A DNA stretch of 64,000 bases from Bordetella parapertussis (lineage in GTDB: Bacteria > Pseudomonadota > Gammaproteobacteria > Burkholderiales > Burkholderiaceae_D). The DNA is taken from assembly GCA_945866125.1 (NCBI GenBank), contig CAMBFZ010000009.1:1-64000 (forward strand). Reading direction: 5' to 3'. Every line of letters starts with the position of its first letter. Position 1 is the stretch's first letter. The notes under the pieces are model-generated. The model was not told the origin of the DNA, searched no databases, and saw only the letters and a list, made by a program, of their open reading frames with translations. Of the stretch, positions 17,721 through 26,207 are shown piece after piece. The position numbers and the translations under genes are program-made.

Positions 17721-18794
17721 TTAGGGCAGCGCGATGATTATCCTGAAGTCGGTGTAACCGGGCCGGCTGTCACATTCGATCACACCCATATGCTGCTGGA
17801 CGAAGGTCTGAGCCAGCGTCAGCCCTAATCCACTTCCGCCGTCTCTGCCGGAGACCAACGGATAAAAAATTCTATCTTTCAGGTCAGCCGGTATGCCTGG
17901 ACCGTTATCAATGATATGCAAGTCTAGTGCCAGCCGATAACGCACCTTGGCCAGCGTGACAGAGCGCACGATCCGGCTACGAAAAATGAGTTCGGCGTCA
18001 CCATTGGTCATGCGTGTGGAGAGCGCCTGCGCGGCGTTGTGGGCAATGTTGAGGACGGCTTGAATCAACTGCTCTTTGTCACCACGAAATTCAGGCAGCG
18101 ACAGATCGTAGTCGCGTTTAATATGCAAGCCGCTGGGAAATTCGGCCATGATCAGGCTACGCACGCGTTCGAAGACTTCGTGAATATTGACGTCACCCAC
18201 GATATGCGGCCGGCGATGTGGCGCCAGCAAACGATCGACCAGCGTTTGCAAGCGATCGGATTCTTTGATGATGACCTGCGTGTATTCACGTAGCTCTTTG
18301 AGATGCTTATCGGGCAGCTCAAGCTCCAGCAATTGCGCCGCACCCCGGATGCCGCCGAGCGGATTTTTGATTTCGTGGGCGAGGTTGCGAATGAGCTCTT
18401 TGTTGGCCTGCGTCTGGTCAAGGATGCGCTCCTCGCGATCCAGCTTGAGTTGCTGCACGTTTTCGCGCAGCTCAATGAGGACCGGATGCGCAGGGTCATC
18501 GATCACGGTAATCACCATGCTGACCGGTAGCGGCGCTTTACCAACGCGCTCGAGCAGCAGGTCTTCGCGCCTGTCATCAAATTGATGCTCACGCGCCTGC
18601 TCAAAAATGGCAGCGAGCTTGTCTTCGTGGGTAAACATTGCCGCCAATTTTTGCTTTTGCAGCACCTTCAAAGAGCTCTCCAGCAAACTCTCTGCAGCGG
18701 CATTGGCATAGACGATGCGGCCGTCGGTATCGAGCACAAGAACAGCGGAGGCCAGCAGATCGAGTCCGCCTAATGATGTCGATAAAATATTCAC
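17721..18794 (-). CDS. ntrB: nitrogen regulation sensor kinase NtrB (GlnL)
   Basis: NtrB is the cytoplasmic histidine kinase/phosphatase of NtrC, controlled by PII. From a GTG at 18794 the protein is 357 residues. It has a PAS domain (about 11-70), a HisKA domain with His140 in NLAHEIKNPLGG, and an ATPase domain with GSGLGLTLAQ near the C-terminus. The GTG is chosen because the sequence beginning NILSTSLGGLDLL matches where NtrB proteins start and a GGA lies upstream. An in-frame ATG at 18920 would add 42 residues that do not look like a domain. It lacks transmembrane segments, as expected. Confidence 0.9.
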   Translation of the reverse strand: MNILSTSLGGLDLLASAVLVLDTDGRIVYANAAAESLLESSLKVLQKQKLAAMFTHEDKLAAIFEQAREHQFDDRREDLLLERVGKAPLPVSMVITVIDDPAHPVLIELRENVQQLKLDREERILDQTQANKELIRNLAHEIKNPLGGIRGAAQLLELELPDKHLKELREYTQVIIKESDRLQTLVDRLLAPHRRPHIVGDVNIHEVFERVRSLIMAEFPSGLHIKRDYDLSLPEFRGDKEQLIQAVLNIAHNAAQALSTRMTNGDAELIFRSRIVRSVTLAKVRYRLALDLHIIDNGPGIPADLKDRIFYPLVSGRDGGSGLGLTLAQTFVQQHMGVIECDSRPGYTDFRIIIALP

Positions 18795-19025
18795 GATAGT
18801 CCAAATAAAAATACATGCTCCGGTAGGATACCGGTCAGCGATCGCGCAGGTTGGAGAAAATTTTACGGTGCACAGCACACCTTGCTGGCTCCCGCGTGTT
18901 TTTGGGACGCCGGTCGGCACGTGCAGCGGCTGTCGCTGTCGCGGCTACATTTTCAGTGCTGCTAACGTATCGCGCTGATCTGCACTGGCTGTGCGGTGCG
19001 CCCGCTGTGGATGCCTGCTGCTGGA

Positions 19026-19499
19026 TTATTTCAGGGTACCGATTTCACGCTTGAGCGCTTCGATGTTTTTTTCAGTGCGCTGCAGCTCTTCTTTGAGTAG
19101 CACAACCCGTTCTTGATATTTTACATAGTTACGCTCGTTGCCCCGCCGCTCCGGCTCGCCGTTCTGATATTCCTTTTTCAACTCAGACAGTTTGCTCTCT
19201 TCAGTCCTTACTTCTTCCTGCAAGATCTGTAAGCGATCCTGATCGCGCTGCTTTTGAACAAAATTGTCAATGCGGGGAAAAGAAGGGTCGGAGGTGGCTC
19301 TGCTGCCGGTCTTGGCTGAGGGCGGCGCCGGAATCATTGAGATCGACTCAAGGTCAAGTTTTTTGCAGCCTCGCGTGTCGCCGGTATTACGGTACTCGCG
19401 GTTGCCGTTCGGCTGGGTACACACATAAACGCTGCTTTCAGCACCCACATCCGTGGCGGCGACAAACAGCACAAGAAGGAAAAAAGACAGTACTTTCAT
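19026..19499 (-). CDS. secreted DUF4124-like protein with C-terminal coiled coil
   Basis: This 157-residue protein has a signal peptide (about 1-20, ending in VGA before ES). It continues with a short beta-rich segment (VYVCTQPNGNREYRNTGDTRGC, two Cys, about 24-45) of the kind found in DUF4124 proteins, then a charged helix predicted to form a coiled coil (about 80-155). It is probably periplasmic. It sits between glnA and ntrB on the same strand, a position I believe is common in this group, but its link to nitrogen control is unknown. The domain assignment is from pattern only. Confidence 0.75.
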   Translation of the reverse strand: MKVLSFFLLVLFVAATDVGAESSVYVCTQPNGNREYRNTGDTRGCKKLDLESISMIPAPPSAKTGSRATSDPSFPRIDNFVQKQRDQDRLQILQEEVRTEESKLSELKKEYQNGEPERRGNERNYVKYQERVVLLKEELQRTEKNIEALKREIGTLK

Positions 19500-19603
19500 A
19501 GGTCGATAACCATCGCAGTCAAATCAGCGTTCAAGTTTAAGGCAAGGTCTTTTTTATACCAGAAACGATCAATCTATTTTGCCATTAATGCAACAATCAG
19601 TAT

Positions 19604-19638
19604 AAAAAAAGCGAGGTCGCTTGCGCCACCCCGCTTTT
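19604..19638 (-). terminator. intrinsic terminator after glnA
   Basis: Read on the minus strand, a stem AAAGCGGGGT / ACCTCGCTTT (one G-T pair) with a ten-base loop is followed by seven T. It begins 24 bases after the glnA stop and separates glnA from the downstream genes. Confidence 0.8.
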
Positions 19639-19661
19639 CTTTGCCGATTTGACGCGCCTGA

Positions 19662-21077
19662 TTAGAGCGAGTAGTACATATCAAATTCAATCGGATGCGT
19701 GGTCATACGGAAGCGAGTTACTTCCTGCATCTTGAGTTCAATGTACGCATCGATCATGGTGTCGCTAAAGACGCCGCCGCGGGTCAGGAACTCACGGTCT
19801 TTATCCAGATACTCGAGTGCTTGATCGAGCGAGGAGCACACGGTCGGGATTTTTGCATCTTCTTCGGGTGGCAGATGATACAAATCTTTCGAGGCGGCTT
19901 CGCCCGGATGAATCTTGTTCTGCACACCATCCAAACCGGCCATCAACAAGGCCGCGAAGCACAGGTAAGGGTTGGCAGAAGGATCCGGGAAACGGGTCTC
20001 GATACGACGACCTTTCGGGTTTGGCACGTGTGGAATACGGATCGATGCCGAACGGTTACGGGCCGAGTAAGCCAGCTTGACCGGTGCTTCAAAGCCGGGC
20101 ACCAAACGCTTATACGAGTTGGTACCGGGATTGGTGATCGCATTCAACGCGCGTGCGTGCTTGATGATGCCGCCGATGTAGTAAAGCGCGAAATCTGACA
20201 AGCCTGCATAGCCGTCGCCAGCAAACAGGTTCTTGCCGTCTTTCCAGACCGACTGGTGCACGTGCATGCCGGAACCGTTGTCACCAACGATAGGCTTAGG
20301 CATGAAGGTGGCGGTCTTGCCATAGGTGTGGGCAACGTTTTGCACCACGTATTTCAGGTTCTGGGTCCAGTCAGCGCGCTCGACGAGCGTCGAAAAACGG
20401 GTACCGATTTCGTTTTGACCAGCGCCAGCGACTTCGTGGTGATGCACTTCAACCGGAATGCCCATCGCTTCGAGGATGAGACACATTTCCGAACGCATGT
20501 CCTGGAAACTGTCGACCGGCGGCACGGGGAAATAGCCACCCTTGACGGTTGGACGATGGCCGCTGTTGCCGCCTTCGATTTTTTCGCCTGTGGTCCAGGA
20601 CGCTTCTTCGGAATCAATCTTCACGAAGCAGCCGGACATATCAATGTTCCAGCGCACGCTGTCAAAAATAAAGAACTCTGGCTCAGGACCAAAGTAAGCC
20701 GTGTCGCCAATGCCGGAAGATTTCAGGTAGGCTTCGGCGCGCTTGGCGATCGAGCGTGGATCGCGGTCGTAACCTTTGCCGTCACCCGGCTCGATCACGT
20801 CGCACTGCAAGAACATCGTGGTTTCTTCCATAAATGGATCGATGTTTGCCGTATTTGGATCCGGCATTAACAACATGTCGGACGCTTCGATGCCCTTCCA
20901 GCCAGCGATCGATGAGCCATCAAAAGCGTGGCCGGACTCAAATTTATCCATATCGAAGTGCGAAACCGGCACGGTTACGTGCTGTTCCTTGCCTCGCGTG
21001 TCGGTGAAACGGAAGTCAACGAATTTGACTTCGTTGTCCTTCACCATCTTCAATACCTCTGCGGCCGTCCTTGCCAT
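19662..21077 (-). CDS. glnA: glutamine synthetase, type I
   Basis: GlnA makes glutamine from glutamate, ammonia and ATP as a dodecamer. The 471 residues are the standard GSI-beta length. The adenylylation site is Tyr400 in DLYHLPPEE, so activity should be controlled by GlnE. Active-site signatures are present (DGSSIAGW near 53-60, the metal-binding FGPEPEFFIFD near 124-134, and an NPGTNSYKR loop). A sigma-54 promoter and two NtrC sites lie upstream and a terminator downstream, so it is a single-gene unit upstream of ntrBC. Confidence 0.97.
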   Translation of the reverse strand: MARTAAEVLKMVKDNEVKFVDFRFTDTRGKEQHVTVPVSHFDMDKFESGHAFDGSSIAGWKGIEASDMLLMPDPNTANIDPFMEETTMFLQCDVIEPGDGKGYDRDPRSIAKRAEAYLKSSGIGDTAYFGPEPEFFIFDSVRWNIDMSGCFVKIDSEEASWTTGEKIEGGNSGHRPTVKGGYFPVPPVDSFQDMRSEMCLILEAMGIPVEVHHHEVAGAGQNEIGTRFSTLVERADWTQNLKYVVQNVAHTYGKTATFMPKPIVGDNGSGMHVHQSVWKDGKNLFAGDGYAGLSDFALYYIGGIIKHARALNAITNPGTNSYKRLVPGFEAPVKLAYSARNRSASIRIPHVPNPKGRRIETRFPDPSANPYLCFAALLMAGLDGVQNKIHPGEAASKDLYHLPPEEDAKIPTVCSSLDQALEYLDKDREFLTRGGVFSDTMIDAYIELKMQEVTRFRMTTHPIEFDMYYSL

Positions 21078-21192
21078 GCGAATCTCCTAGAAATGAGCGA
21101 AGTAAAAATCGGGGTGTTGCATTCGAGCCGTCAGCGTGCGACAACCTAGCATGCGCCTGAACTGTGCGACCGGAACTCAGCCCGAGATGATA

Positions 21193-21207
21193 GCAGATTC
21201 CATGCCA
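21193..21207 (-). promoter_or_regulatory. candidate sigma-54 promoter of glnA
   Basis: The minus strand reads TGGCATGGAATCTGC. The invariant GG and GC have exact -24/-12 spacing, with two mismatches to TGGCAC-N5-TTGC. It is 116-130 bases upstream of the glnA start. A second look-alike at 21246-21261 has one base too many between the elements and is less likely. Confidence 0.65.
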
Positions 21208-21341
21208 TCAACAATGGCTCAACCAAGCTGTAGCATTCCCTCTCGGCAAGTGAATTTGCCACTAAAAAACGGGGCTTTATCCGCAGTTAGCGCACGTCTA
21301 AGCCCAGATTTTCTCTCGCGTAATCAAATGCACGATATTGT

Positions 21342-21397
21342 TGCATTATTTTGGTGCATAAATGCCAAGACCCTATTTTTTGCTCTAATTTGGTGCA
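21342..21397. promoter_or_regulatory. two NtrC binding sites upstream of glnA
   Basis: TGCATTATTTTGGTGCA (21342-21358) and TGCTCTAATTTGGTGCA (21381-21397) both resemble the NtrC consensus TGCACYAWWWTGGTGCA. Their centres are 39 bases apart and about 150-190 bases upstream of the glnA sigma-54 promoter, as expected of an enhancer. A weaker third dyad, TGCACGATATTGTTGCA, overlaps the first (21329-21345). The 441-base gap between glnA and the rhodanese gene holds these sites and nothing else I can support. Confidence 0.78.
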
Positions 21398-21518
21398 AAT
21401 GAGCTGCGACGGCTTAGACGCAAGAAAGTCAATGGCGCGATCGGGGCGAGCGCGGAGGCACAGCGTCCAGCAGCCGTGGTAATTTGACGGTTTGATCCCA
21501 CTACCGAGTTTGCTCACC

Positions 21519-21983
21519 ATGCCCACACCCGCCACGCTTCTTGCCACCGCCCGACAACGCAGTCAGCAGCAGGCGCTTCCCTATGCCGGCGCCGTCACCC
21601 CGGAAGAGGCCTATGCGCTGTTGCTAGCAGATCCGCGCATTCGACTCATTGACGTGCGCACGCAGGCCGAGCGCGACTGGGTAGGCCGCGTGGCGCTGCC
21701 TGATGCGCAACATGGCGCGGTGCAGTGGAGCCTGTATCCGGGCGGTGCGCAAAATCCCGCGTTCATGGAAAGCTTGGCTGCCATCGCTGGCCCGGACGAG
21801 ACCCTGCTTTTTTTGTGCCGCTCAGGCGTGCGCTCACGCTACGCGGCCAAGCTCGCCACCGAACATGGCTATGCGCACTGCTTCGACATCCTTGAAGGCT
21901 TTGAAGGTGACCGTGATGCAGAGGGCCATCGCAAGACCCTGGGCGGCTGGTGTAAGGCTCGCCTGCCCTGGATAGGCGCCTGA
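21519..21983 (+). CDS. rhodanese-like sulfurtransferase
   Basis: This is a single-domain rhodanese of 154 residues, probably cytoplasmic. The active-site loop is CRSGVRS (100-106) with Cys100 as the persulfide carrier, and the N-terminal CH2A motif IDVRTQAERDWVGR (44-57) is present. I chose the ATG at 21519; an in-frame TTG nine codons earlier lacks support. The stop abuts the stop of the opposite-strand gene exactly. It is divergent from glnA, so the NtrC sites lie upstream of it too, but no sigma-54 promoter points this way. Confidence 0.85.
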   Translation: MPTPATLLATARQRSQQQALPYAGAVTPEEAYALLLADPRIRLIDVRTQAERDWVGRVALPDAQHGAVQWSLYPGGAQNPAFMESLAAIAGPDETLLFLCRSGVRSRYAAKLATEHGYAHCFDILEGFEGDRDAEGHRKTLGGWCKARLPWIGA

Positions 21984-23321
21984 TCAGCTTGCGGGGGTTT
22001 GCGCAAGCCAATCAATGCGTTTGCGTACAAAATGAATATGACTCCGCAAGCCATATAGTTCTTCGGCAAATGACAGCGGAATGGTAAGCCGATTGACGCG
22101 GTGTTCGATCTCGTCAAGTCGAGCGACTTGCTGCGCGTAGACACCGGCGCGCAATGCCGGCGAAGCTTCTTCCACGGCCTGCTCGACGCGACGCAGCTGG
22201 CCGTACCAGCGGTAGATACGAGAACGCACCTTCCACACATACAAGGGCGGCACGACCCGCGACAGCGGCAAAATCAAGGCGCCGAGCGCGACAATGACGA
22301 GCCACATCCGCTCAAAAAAATTCGCCAGCCAAAACGACATGTAGCGCTGCAGAAAAGGCGGACCGTTGCGATAATATTTTTCAGCCGATGAAGCAACGGG
22401 TATCTCGGTATAACTCCCCGTTGGAAATTCGCCATACCGCGCAAACCAGCCGGCGCCACCATGAATTTCTGCCGCCGCCTGCACAAATAAATCAATCAGC
22501 GCGGGATGCAAATCTTCACGCGCGACTAGGGTCGCTGTCGGTGCGATCAGCTCGACCGGACGCGAGGGCAGGTTTCGACCAAAATCAACAATCCCACGCG
22601 GCAGCGTGACATGCGACAAAAAAGGAAAGCGCCGCGCATAGGCATCGGCCTGCGAAAAATTAAAGAGTTTAATGCCCGGTGTTTGCAGCAGCATCTGTAT
22701 CAGCAGGCCATCTGCCGCGGAGCTAAACACCATGCCGTCGATCTTGCCGTTTAAGAGCGCCACGGTCGCCGGCGTGTCTTCGAGCGCGGACAAACGAACC
22801 ATGCCGGGCTCGATGCCATTGGCCGCGAGTATCTTGCCCACCACTTGCGGTACACCGGTTCCAGTGGGGCCGACATTGATACGCAGACCTTTGAGCTCAC
22901 GCAGCCCGCGAATAGAAAGCCGATCGCGGTAAAACAACCAGACCGGCTCGGTAAAGAGACTGCCCAGGGAGATCAGGCCACTGCGCTCGGCGTTGGCATA
23001 ATTGGTGGAGCCACTCTGCACAAAGGCGATATCGATCCCGGACGCCGGGTCTTGCAGACGCTGAAGGTTATCGATTGAGCCTTGTGAGCGCCGCAGCCTG
23101 ACTTCAATACCCTGACGCGCCAGCACGCTCGCATAGCGCTTGGCAAGCTGCTCGTAGGCACTGTTTTCCTGGCCCGTGGAGAGTGTCACCACACGCGGCG
23201 GCGACGGATCGATCAGTCGGTAAGCCACCACGCTAAGCACGGCGACCAACAGCAGAACTGGCCCAAAGGTGACGACGATGTCGCGCGCGGAGAGGGTGGT
23301 GAAGGTGAATATTTTTGGCAT
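21984..23321 (-). CDS. TAXI-family TRAP solute-binding protein, membrane anchored, orphan
   Basis: The 445-residue protein has an N-terminal membrane anchor (about 15-36) and a TAXI-type periplasmic binding domain (about 43-310, with STGQENSAYEQLA near the start and a GPTGTGVPQVV stretch near 175). A second membrane segment (about 337-360) precedes a basic, helical cytoplasmic tail. Classical TAXI proteins deliver substrate to a fused TRAP permease. Here no permease gene is adjacent, and the extra transmembrane segment and tail suggest a sensing or scaffold role. Ligand unknown. Confidence 0.82.
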   Translation of the reverse strand: MPKIFTFTTLSARDIVVTFGPVLLLVAVLSVVAYRLIDPSPPRVVTLSTGQENSAYEQLAKRYASVLARQGIEVRLRRSQGSIDNLQRLQDPASGIDIAFVQSGSTNYANAERSGLISLGSLFTEPVWLFYRDRLSIRGLRELKGLRINVGPTGTGVPQVVGKILAANGIEPGMVRLSALEDTPATVALLNGKIDGMVFSSAADGLLIQMLLQTPGIKLFNFSQADAYARRFPFLSHVTLPRGIVDFGRNLPSRPVELIAPTATLVAREDLHPALIDLFVQAAAEIHGGAGWFARYGEFPTGSYTEIPVASSAEKYYRNGPPFLQRYMSFWLANFFERMWLVIVALGALILPLSRVVPPLYVWKVRSRIYRWYGQLRRVEQAVEEASPALRAGVYAQQVARLDEIEHRVNRLTIPLSFAEELYGLRSHIHFVRKRIDWLAQTPAS

Positions 23322-23400
23322 GGGTCATACCGGCAAGAGCAGTGCTGACACCATGCCAAAGTTAAGCCGGCCGCGCAAGCGCAGCCGGTTTTATTTTGAC

Positions 23401-23937
23401 CTACTGATCTTCTTCGTCTAGGACCACAGGCGTGGCTTTGGCAAATTGGGCATCATAGGAGAGGAAGTTAGTCGCAATACCAAACCAGGTCTCACCGGGT
23501 ATGACTCGCTCGGCGATCTCGACCAATTCATCTTCTTTGCTCAGCCGTGCATAAAAATTTGAACAGCACAGCTCGAGCGATACGCAAACCTCTTCAATTT
23601 TGAGTATCCCGAGGCGCAAGACATCTTGTAATTTTTCACGCAAAGTGCGCAACATCGTGAGGCTGATCGAACTGAGCGATTCAAGTTCATCAAGCAACGC
23701 ATCGGTCTCGCGACTTATTTTGCGCATGGCCGGAATAACAAACACTTCCATCTTGCGCTGATGACAGTCTTGCTCGAACTGCGACAGACGGTTGAGCATT
23801 GATTCAACTTCCAGACCACTGGCCTGTTTCAAATTTTTAATGCTATTCAAAATGTATTGCTGTAACACCGAAAAATTCCAGCGTACTTTTTTCTGCTCCA
23901 GTCTCAGAGCCACAATCGAATAAGTAGCCGTAAGCAT
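23401..23937 (-). CDS. hypothetical all-helical protein (178 aa)
   Basis: I do not recognise this protein. It is predicted almost entirely helical, with heptad-like leucine patterns from about 40 to 125 and an acidic end. There is no signal peptide or membrane span. A GGGAA ribosome site precedes the ATG. It stands alone between a TAXI protein and prfC, on the same strand as both but with its own gaps of about 80 and 270 bases. Confidence 0.65.
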   Translation of the reverse strand: MLTATYSIVALRLEQKKVRWNFSVLQQYILNSIKNLKQASGLEVESMLNRLSQFEQDCHQRKMEVFVIPAMRKISRETDALLDELESLSSISLTMLRTLREKLQDVLRLGILKIEEVCVSLELCCSNFYARLSKEDELVEIAERVIPGETWFGIATNFLSYDAQFAKATPVVLDEEDQ

Positions 23938-24137
23938 GCTTGTTCCCGATAAAGATAATGAACCCCACGCAGTGCCTTGGCCTACGTGAATAATTTTTGA
24001 AAGTGAATGTACGGGGGGTATTGCGCGACGACCCGCTTAGTATACGAACAAGCAGCAGGTGTTTATTGAGATACCGCAAAGCAGGCAACCGCCAGCGGGC
24101 TAGCGCACATCAGACGCGGCCCCGATGCGGATTTTAC

Positions 24138-24207
24138 TAAGAGCGTCTGACAACATCGGACTGGCAAGACGAAAACGCCGTCAGCGTCAGTTTGATCGAC
24201 GCTCTTA
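24138..24207. terminator. inverted repeat at the 3' end of prfC, possible terminator
   Basis: TAAGAGCGTC (24138-24147) and GACGCTCTTA (24198-24207) are perfect inverted arms, the second containing the prfC stop codon. The 50 bases between contain a smaller GACG/CGTC hairpin. No T-run follows, so termination is uncertain. Confidence 0.4.
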
Positions 24208-25872
24208 ACTTATTTTGACTGCGTGTTCACGCGTGGAGTGGAATGTCACACCGGGCCAGCGTTCTTGCGTGAGCTTGAGGTTGACGCCTGAACTCGCGAG
24301 ATAGGCAAGGTTGCCTGCAGCATCGTGCGCGAGATTGGCGCCGGCAGAGGATTTTTCAAAGTCCGCCATCATGCGCTTGTCGTCGCAAGATACCCAGCGC
24401 GCGCTGTTGATGTTGGTGCCTTCAAATACGGCATCGACGCCATACTCGTTCAGAAGCCGGCTAGCCACGACTTCAAACTGCAGCACGCCGACGGCACCCA
24501 GCACCAGATCGCCACCATGGACGGGTTTGAATACCTGTACCGCCCCCTCCTCGCCTAATTGCTGCAGGCCTTTGTGCAGCTGCTTGATTTTGAGCGGATT
24601 GCGGATGCGGACAGAACGGAAAAAATCGGGTGCGAAGTAAGGAATGCCGGTGAACTGCAACAACTCGCCTTCGGAAAAACTGTCGCCAATCTGCATATTG
24701 CCGTGATTGGGCAAACCAATGATGTCACCCGCATACGCTTCTTCGACTTGCTCACGACTCGACGCCATGAAGGTCACGACCGAGGAGACCTTGATCTCAC
24801 GGTTTAAACGCAGATGCTTGATCTTCATGCCGCGCTCGAAATGCCCCGAACAGACGCGCAAAAAAGCGATACGGTCGCGATGCGCCGGGTCCATGTTGGC
24901 CTGAATCTTGAATACAAATCCAGAAAACGCAGGCTCATCGGGCTTCACCGCACGTACCGTCGCATCCCGCTCGCGAGGTGGCTGCGCCCAGTCGAGCAGC
25001 GCATTCAAAATCTCGCGCACACCAAAGTTATTGATTGCCGAGCCAAAGAACACCGGCGTCTGGCTGCCGTCCAAAAAAGAAGCCAGATCAAACGGATTCG
25101 ACGCGCCATGGACTAGCTCGACTTCCATCTTGAGCTGCTCGATCTCGAGCGGGAACATCTCGGCTAAGCGCGGGTTATCGATGCCCTTGACGATTTCAAA
25201 GGTCTGATCGGCTTTTTCGCTGCCAGCAGCAAACAGCATGATCTCGTCGCGCAGCAAGTGGTACACGCCACGAAATGTCTTGCCCATACCGATCGGCCAA
25301 GTCACTGGCGCGCAGCGAATATCCAGGACCGACTCGAGCTCATCAAGCAGCTCCAGGGGATCGCGCGTCTCGCGGTCCATCTTGTTCATAAACGTGATGA
25401 TGGGGGTATTACGCATACGGCAGACGTTCAAGAGCTTGATGGTCTGCGCCTCGACACCCTTGGCCGCATCGATCACCATCAGCGCCGAGTCGACCGCGGT
25501 CAGCACCCGGTAAGTATCTTCGGAAAAATCCTGGTGGCCGGGTGTGTCGAGCAAGTTGACCACATGGTCACGGTACTCAAACTGCATCACCGAGCTGGCA
25601 ACCGAAATGCCGCGCTGCTTTTCGATCTCCATCCAGTCGGAGGTGGCATGACGTCCGCTCTTGCGTGCTTTGACCGTACCGGCGAGTTGAATCGCCCCTG
25701 AAAACAGCAACAGCTTTTCCGTCAGCGTGGTTTTACCAGCGTCGGGGTGGGAAATAATGCCAAAGGTGCGGCGGCGCGCGACTTCGCGCGCGATCTGCTC
25801 GCGCGGCACGCTCTGGGGTCCGCTTGGATTGCTATCGTCGTCTGACATCGGGGATTCGGCGTTGCTGGCCAT
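24205..25872 (-). CDS. prfC: peptide chain release factor 3
   Basis: RF3 is the GTPase that removes RF1/RF2 from the ribosome. The sequence has the translational-GTPase G motifs: SHPDAGKTTLTE (about 41-52), DTPGHQDF and NKMDRE. The typical RF3 domains follow, including RF3_C. The 555-residue length is about 25 more than usual owing to a polar, probably disordered N-terminus. A second in-frame ATG at 25848 is an alternative start, and neither has a clear ribosome site. Confidence 0.95.
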   Translation of the reverse strand: MASNAESPMSDDDSNPSGPQSVPREQIAREVARRRTFGIISHPDAGKTTLTEKLLLFSGAIQLAGTVKARKSGRHATSDWMEIEKQRGISVASSVMQFEYRDHVVNLLDTPGHQDFSEDTYRVLTAVDSALMVIDAAKGVEAQTIKLLNVCRMRNTPIITFMNKMDRETRDPLELLDELESVLDIRCAPVTWPIGMGKTFRGVYHLLRDEIMLFAAGSEKADQTFEIVKGIDNPRLAEMFPLEIEQLKMEVELVHGASNPFDLASFLDGSQTPVFFGSAINNFGVREILNALLDWAQPPRERDATVRAVKPDEPAFSGFVFKIQANMDPAHRDRIAFLRVCSGHFERGMKIKHLRLNREIKVSSVVTFMASSREQVEEAYAGDIIGLPNHGNMQIGDSFSEGELLQFTGIPYFAPDFFRSVRIRNPLKIKQLHKGLQQLGEEGAVQVFKPVHGGDLVLGAVGVLQFEVVASRLLNEYGVDAVFEGTNINSARWVSCDDKRMMADFEKSSAGANLAHDAAGNLAYLASSGVNLKLTQERWPGVTFHSTREHAVKIS

Positions 25873-25967
25873 GGTGGGCAGGGGAAAAAGCCCTAGAGTC
25901 TAGCGGCTTTGAAGGGTGAAGTCTAATTGGCGCGCATCGAAGCGGAGTTGTTAATTATTTATCATGT

Positions 25968-25985
25968 CCAATTTGCGCAAATTGG
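25968..25985. promoter_or_regulatory. 18-bp perfect palindrome upstream of prfC
   Basis: CCAATTTGCGCAAATTGG is a perfect palindrome 96 bases upstream of the prfC start. It lies in a 335-base gap between prfC and the acyltransferase pseudogene, where an AT-rich ATAAATAATTA follows it on the minus strand and could hold a -10 element. This is the look of an operator for a dimeric regulator. The rest of the gap (25986-26207) shows nothing I can support. Confidence 0.5.
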
Positions 25986-26207
25986 TGTGCAATTGTAAAA
26001 CGCAAAAACTCGGGCGCAGACAAGTCTTACATTGGGTTAACCGCTAAATGAATTAGGCCGCAGGGGCGCGCATTAGTGCAAAAGTTGATCGCCCAAGTTT
26101 GATCGACCTATACATCCGGCGCAAGCCACTGGAACCAACCGGTCACCACAGATTCAATTCAATGACACCCTCACCAATCAACGCTGTATTTTTTCTTCAC
26201 TAAGCCC

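Noticed and set aside
20256..20870. 204-codon plus-strand reading frame antisense to glnA
   Set aside because: Long only because glnA is strongly codon-biased; no independent support.
21246..21261. Second sigma-54-like sequence upstream of glnA
   Set aside because: The -24 and -12 elements are one base too far apart; sigma-54 spacing is strict and a correctly spaced candidate exists at 21193-21207.
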